Both the position numbers and the translations under genes were made by a program. Shown piece after piece: positions 59,030 through 64,000 of a DNA stretch of 64,000 nucleotides. The stretch is from assembly GCA_928212115.1 (NCBI GenBank), contig CAKMRJ010003334.1, positions 98,998,545-99,062,544 of the forward strand, in the 5' to 3' direction. The notes under the pieces were generated by a model. The model had not been told where the DNA came from, did not search any database, and saw only the letters and a program-made list of their open reading frames with translations. Every line of letters begins with the position of its first letter. Position 1 is the first letter of the stretch. Source of the stretch: Lactuca virosa (taxonomy: Eukaryota; Streptophyta; Magnoliopsida; Asterales; Asteraceae).

Positions 59030-59730
59030 AACTTATAATATTATAAAGTATAAGGGTTGAATTTTAACTTTTAAAATTCTAGGGGTTGGAACTAAAGTTT
59101 ACTAAAATGTGTGAGACTTTACATGTTCCAAAGCTTGAGGGCAAGTTTTGTAACTTTCAAAACTTTTCATCTTTCATAACTTATGAGTTAATGGTTTATT
59201 AAAATGAGAGACTTTTCAATTTATGTAACCTATGTGTTTCTTTAATGGATTTTAAAAGAGTGACTTTTGGTAATCCATAACTCGAGGAAAAATTATGGAT
59301 TCCATTAAAACACATAATGATCAAGAATTAAACCAACAAGCAAGTTGCAAATAATTCCTATGATCTTCTAAACTCATAAGTGTATGAATATTCATATCAA
59401 CAATTTCAATAATCATAAAAAACACATATAAGACTTGAAATTTTGATAATAGCTATTAAAATGGATTAGCATAACCATTATACCATCTAAAACAAGTTTT
59501 ATAAGACCAAAACAGTTTAGGGTAATGTTTCTATTCCATTTCCAGCAGCAAAACTCGAAAAACTGCACTCTGGGCATTCTACTCGTCGAGTGCATGAACC
59601 TACTCGACGAGTAGGATGATTTTACACATGAACTCATCGAGTCCCCCCATGGACTCGGCGAGTTCCTTCAGCAGAATGCATATTTTTCGACTTTTTCCAA
59701 CAATTTGCATCAAGTATCAAGAAAACAAGC
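58160..59730 (-). other. Element E leader
   Basis: About 1.57 kb, non-coding. It contains a conserved block shared with element A (58440-58930), a run of 13 C at 58886-58898, a (TA)n tract at 58961-59025 and two ACTCGTCGAGT-type palindromes plus related copies near 59580-59665, although this is a copia element. Confidence 0.75.
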
Positions 59731-59747
59731 CTAGTCTCTAATACCAC
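59731..59747 (-). other. Element E primer-binding site
   Basis: On the minus strand GTGGTATTAGAGACTAGG follows the 5' LTR, a diverged form of the Met-tRNA site seen in A. Confidence 0.75.
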
Positions 59748-60516
59748 TGATGGGTTTTTGAGCATTCTAACACTCCTAAGGTGTACACGCAACCCTAGAA
59801 ACCTTGGATCTATGTTTTACTAAGATACATGCAAATTTGCTTTTCCAAGGTTCTTAACCTAACTAGCATGGCATGGGGAACTTTGAAACATAATAAGCTA
59901 GTAGAGTTACATACCTTTTAGTAGTGGTTGATTGCTTGGAGTTTGAGAGCCTAGCACCAATAATGTGGATGCCTCAAATGGAAGTCACAAATCACCACAA
60001 ACCTTGGAAACTTGAGAGAATAGTAGAACACTTCTAGAATTCGGCCACCCTTAGTTCTCACACAAAAACTAGTGCAATTTCAAGTGCCAATGACTCCTTT
60101 ATATAGTGTGGTGGATTAGGGTTACATCCATGTAAACCCTAATACCCATGACCTTTCATTTCCATGAGATCCATGGGTTAAAGCTCCATGGACTATCCAT
60201 GGACTTACCATGCAAGCCTAGCCCATTCTAAATAAGCATTAGCCCACACTATATAAATACAAGAGTCCATATTTAATTAGTCACACTTTTGATCACCAAA
60301 TTAATTCTAAATTAATTTGAGATCAATACTAATTAAATAATATGATTTCATATTAATATATTAGAACTTATAATATATTAATAAATCATAACTTATACTA
60401 TTCTCAAAAGATTATCCATATAAATTGTTCGGGTGAAGTGTAACCCAAATGGACCATGCCGGGTCGGGTCAAGTACATCTCAAATATAGTTATGGACTTA
60501 GACACCTTATCCAACA
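59748..60516 (-). repeat. Element E 5' LTR
   Basis: 769 bp, 12 substitutions relative to the 3' LTR (25423-26191), no length difference. Confidence 0.94.
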
Positions 60517-60521
60517 GGTTT

Positions 60522-63000
60522 ATCCGACCGAGCAGTTCCCCGTGAGGAGCTCCGATCCTGTTCGTGAAAAAGAAGGATGGGTCACACAGGATGTGTATTG
60601 GTTATCGAAAGCTGAACAAACTAACGGTGAAGAACCGTTATCCGTTACCAAGGATCGATGATTTGTTCGATCAGCTGCAGGGTGCGTCTTGGTTTTCCAA
60701 GATTGAACTTCGGTCGGGATACCATCAGATGAGGATTCGAGATGAGGATATACCGAAGACAGCTTTCAGGACTCGGTATGGGCACTATGAGTTTGTGGTG
60801 ATGCCATTCGGGCTCACCAATTCCCCAGTAGCGTTCATGGATCTCATGAACAGAGTGTGTAGACCGATGCTAGATCGGTCGGTGATCGTTTTTATTGATG
60901 ATCTCCTGGTCTATTCTAAGACCAAGGAGCAGCATGAGCAGCATCTGAGAGTGGTATTGGAGACCCTGAGGGTGGAGAGGCTGTATGCCAAGTTCTCCAA
61001 GTGAAATTTCTGGCTGCGAGAGGTACAATGTTTGGGGCACATCATCAACCAGGAGGGCATTTCGGTTGATCCAGCCAAGGTTAAGGCGGTGATGCGGTGG
61101 GAAGTACCGAAGAATGCATCCGAGATCCGTAGCTTCTTGGGTTTAGCGGGCTATTACCAGAGATTCATCCAGGATTTCTCCAAGATCGTCGTGCCTTTGA
61201 CCCGTTTGACCAAGAAGAATGTGAATTTCCGGTGGGGCCCGAACCAGCAGTCGGCCTTCGAGACCCTGAGGCAGAAGTTATGTGAGGCCCCAATTCTTGT
61301 GCTACCGGAGGGGATGGATGATTTGGTAGTGTATTGTGATGCATCGATCTCAGGGTTAGGGGCGGTATTGATGTAGAGGGGGCATGTGATAGCTTACGCC
61401 TCGAGGTAGTTGAAGCCTCATGAGGCGAATTACCCCACTCATGACCTGGAATTGGGGGCAGTGGTGTTTGCCCTCAAGATTTGGAGGCACTATTAGTATG
61501 GAGTACGGTGCACTATTTATACTGATCACAAGAGTTTGAAGTATTTGATGGATCAGCAGAACCTCAACATGCGGCAGAGGAGGTGGTTGGACGTGCTGAA
61601 GGACTATGATTATGAGATCTTATACCATCCAGGGAAGGCCAACGTGGTGGCTGATGCTTTGACCTGTAAGGCGGCAGATTCTCCGATTGGGAACGTTTGT
61701 TTTTAGGATGACGATGATCTCTCCATTATTGGATATGATCAAGGAGGACCAAGGTCGAGAGTGTGAAGAAGGAGAATTGGAAGATAGAGCGGATTCGGGG
61801 GCAGTATCCCTTGTTTGTTAAGGATAGTCGTGGCCTTCTGACACAGTGTGGCCATGTGTGGGTACCGGTAACTGGAGGAGTGAGACAGAAGATATTGGAG
61901 GAGGCACACAAGTCCAAGTTCTCTATACATCCGGGGCTACGAAAATGTATAGACATTTGAGACTGAGTTACTGGTGGCCCTGCATGAAACGGGAGATCGT
62001 CTGGTTTGTGGAGTGGTGCCTGACCTGCAGGAAGGTCAAGGCCGAGCATCAGCGGCCTCATGGCAAGGTTCAGCTACTACCCATTCCCATGTGGAAGTGC
62101 GAGGAGATTACTACGGACTTCATCACGAAGTTACCGAGGACAGCGAGGGGTGTGGACGCCATATGGGTGATTGTGCACAAGTTGACGAAGAGTGCCCACT
62201 TTATTCCGATCTCTGAGAGTATATCCGCTGAAAAGTTGGCGGATATTTATGTGTGAGAGGTTGTGGCGAGACATGGGGTGCCAGTGTCGGTAGTATCTAA
62301 CAGAGATGTTCGATTTACATCTAGATTATGGAAGAAGTTCCACGAGGAACTGGGCACTCAGTTGCATTTTAGCACGGCGTACCACCCCCAGACTGATGGC
62401 CAGAGTGAGAGGACGATCCAGACACTTGAAGATATGCTGCGGGCATATGTGTTGGATTTTGGAGGGAGTTGGGATACGTACCTTCCATTGGCAGAGTTTT
62501 CATACAATAACAGTTACCACGCCAGTATCGACCGACCGTCGTTTGAGATGTTGTATGGTCGGAGGTGTAGGACCCCGGTTTGTTGGCGCGAGGTTGGACA
62601 CCGGGTCATGGGGAGCACTGAGGTAGTGCTCAAGACTACCAGGATGATTCAGCAGGTACGCGACCGACTGCGGGTCGCGTAGATCTGTCATAAAAGTTAT
62701 GCTGACCGGCGGTGATCGGATCTTGAGTTCCAGGTGGGGGACTTTTTGTTACTAAAGGTGTCACCATGGAAGCGAGTCATCAGGTTTCGGAAGAGGGGCA
62801 AGCTAGGGCCCCGATATATAGGACCGTTTAGGATTACAGCCCGGGTGGGCAAGGTGGCCTATCGCTTGGATCTGTCGGATGAGCTTAGCCAGATTTACAA
62901 CACCTTCCATGTGTCACAGCTTCGAAAGTGTGTCACCGACGAGGCCGCAGTCGTTTCTCTGGACGATATTCAGGTAGATGAGAGCCTGAACTACATTGAA
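60522..63000 (+). pseudogene. Element D pol part 2: RT, RNase H, integrase
   Basis: Continues the frame broken at 25422 after the right target copy ggttt (60517-60521). A TGA lies where Arg/Trp is expected (SSSP*GAPILFVKKKDG). RT is largely intact, with FIDDLLVYS near 60890. TGA replaces Cys at 61002-61004. RNase H is at about 61230-61680 (YCDASISGLGAVLM then TAG; TDHKSLKYLMDQQ). Integrase runs 61763-63000 with a frameshift near 61935, core motifs DFITKLP, SNRDVRFTSRLWKKF and HPQTDGQSERTIQ, stops near 62254, 62681 and 62715, and the C-terminal segment LLKVSPWK..GKLGPRYIGPF. It breaks off at ..DESLNYIE and jumps into LTR sequence, so the chromodomain-like tail, stop and polypurine tract are deleted. 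Confidence 0.92.
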
Positions 63001-64000
63001 CATAAAACGGACTGAAGGAACTCGTCGAGTCCCTTAGTTGACTCGACGAGTTGGGGTAGGGTTTGCCCGTGTTCGAGTTTATGACTGAGTGCAGTGAAGG
63101 ATTAGGGTTTTGGTCTGAATGGACTTTAGGTTTCTGGACATTTGATGAACTCGACGAGTCACTAGGATGACTCGGCGAGTTGATTCGGGATTCAGTGGAA
63201 TGGACTCGGGAGGAACTCGATGAGTCACATAGGTAACTCGGCGAGTTGAAGGATTATTCGGTTAACTCGACGAGTTGATGGATGCACTCGACGAGTTGAG
63301 GTCAACATGGACTGTTGACCTTGATTGTTGACCTTGACTTTGACCAGGGTTGACTTTGAGTATAATTATGGTATTTCGGGATTGTGACAAGTGAATCACA
63401 TGATGATTATAGGCAGTTGAGTTGGAGCAACGCGTGGGATATATATGATCTTAGTTTGTCAGTTCAGCATTCGAGAGGTGAGTCTTCTCACCATACCAAT
63501 GGGTCTACGACACCAAGGTCGGCCCATTTTATGATATGTAGTACACTAGCTGTAGTAGAGATAGGTGGTATGATAATTAGCTTTATGCTAAGTGGTATGC
63601 TGGTGATTATATGATATTTTGTATGGAAGACCAAGGGGGAGCCCGTGGCATTCGGATATAAGATCATGTAGGGGAGCTAGTGGTACATTGGAGGAAGACC
63701 CCGTAGGGAGTCCACGGCATCCTTGTATGTTTATGTATGAGTTATGTAGTATGATAGATACTTCTGTGATATATGATATGCTAGTTGATTATTATGTTAT
63801 TGCATGGAAGACCCCGGGGGGAGCCCGTGGCAGTTGGATATAGGACCACATGGGGGAGCCCGTGGCATTCCTAGGTACAGACCATGGGGGAAGCCCATCG
63901 CATGAAGGTATAAGACTCTAGGAGGAGCCCATGTCATCCTTATATATTAGTATGCATGGCTTATGTGATATATGTAGCTTTTATAGCTAATATGATATGT
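63001..64000 (+). repeat. Element D 3' LTR, 5' part deleted and right end outside the window
   Basis: Matches the 5' LTR from position 21503 to about 22498. The first 756 bp of the LTR are missing at the junction, and about 280 bp remain beyond the window. The tandem AAGACC..GGGGGAGCCCGTGGCA block is at 63620-63945. Confidence 0.92.

Larger units (their letters stand above)
25423..60516 (-). mobile_element. Ty1/Copia element E, minus strand, inserted in D reverse transcriptase
   Basis: Two 769-bp LTRs (25423-26191 and 59748-60516) with about 12 mismatches by hand count. The target duplication is gattt (25418-25422) against ggttt (60517-60521), one mismatch. On its strand: 5' LTR 60516-59748, primer site, leader, gag-protease-integrase 58159-55860, element F, RT-RNase H 28782-27039, 3' UTR, polypurine tract, 3' LTR. 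Apart from F, the coding part has only one clear frameshift and one nonsense codon, so E was nearly intact when F landed. Confidence 0.93.
20747..64000 (+). mobile_element. Ty3/Gypsy chromovirus-like element D, plus strand, split by the E-H nest and cut by the window end
   Basis: It comprises 5' LTR 20747-22780, primer site, leader, gag, intron, protease, then 35 kb of inserted element E (25423-60516), and resumes with RT, RNase H and integrase (60522-63000) and a partial 3' LTR (63001 onwards). The left flank is ctagt (20742-20746), which should reappear after the 3' LTR beyond the window. Coding parts carry many stops, so it is inactive. Confidence 0.92.

Overview
This is plant nuclear DNA made almost entirely of nested LTR retrotransposons, with one ordinary gene at the left edge. 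The elements encode plant-type Ty3/Gypsy chromovirus and Ty1/Copia polyproteins, and the gene is a plant AP2/ERF factor. The style of the LTRs (ACTCGTCGAGT palindromes, Met-tRNA primer sites) suggests an Asteraceae genome, perhaps lettuce-like; this is inference without a database search.

Layout. Positions 1-4766 are gene-proximal sequence: a small intronless ERF gene (255-677), a hAT-type MITE with a perfect 8-bp target duplication (942-1584), a CACTA-type terminus (from 2448), and AT-rich simple repeats. From 4767 to beyond the right edge there is one nest. Copia element A (+, 5' LTR 4767-5610) received Gypsy element B (-, 5618-18203) inside its primer-binding site. B contains a Harbinger/Tourist-like MITE at its pol stop codon (6853-7667) and a 3.3-kb solo LTR C (14742-18016) in its 5' LTR. 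A resumes at 18209 and is cut again at 20746 by Gypsy D (+, 20747 to >64000). D is split by Copia E (-, 25423-60516), E by Gypsy F (-, 28783-55859), F by SIRE/Maximus-like Copia G (+, 31218-49530), and G by Gypsy H (+, 42522-47998, internally deleted). The order A>D>E>F>G>H is six layers. Target-site duplications match exactly for B, C, F, G, the hAT MITE and the Harbinger MITE, and at 4 of 5 bases for E; A, D and H cannot be closed.

How the parts work. Each element carries LTR promoters, a Met-tRNA primer site, gag, protease, integrase, RT and RNase H (copia order PR-INT-RT-RH; gypsy order PR-RT-RH-INT plus a chromodomain-like tail). All are now broken by nonsense codons, frameshifts or insertions. 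Three observations go beyond routine annotation. (1) B, D and F share a 65-70 nt phase-1 GT-AG intron exactly between gag and protease, absent at the same residue in H; retaining it would stop Gag, splicing it would give Gag-Pol. (2) The same three leaders carry a hairpin with a self-complementary GGGCCC loop about 105 nt before gag, and H has a version with a different but still palindromic loop, which looks like an RNA dimerisation element. (3) Copia G carries a large unrecognised second gene downstream of pol, preceded by a G-box and a TATA box.
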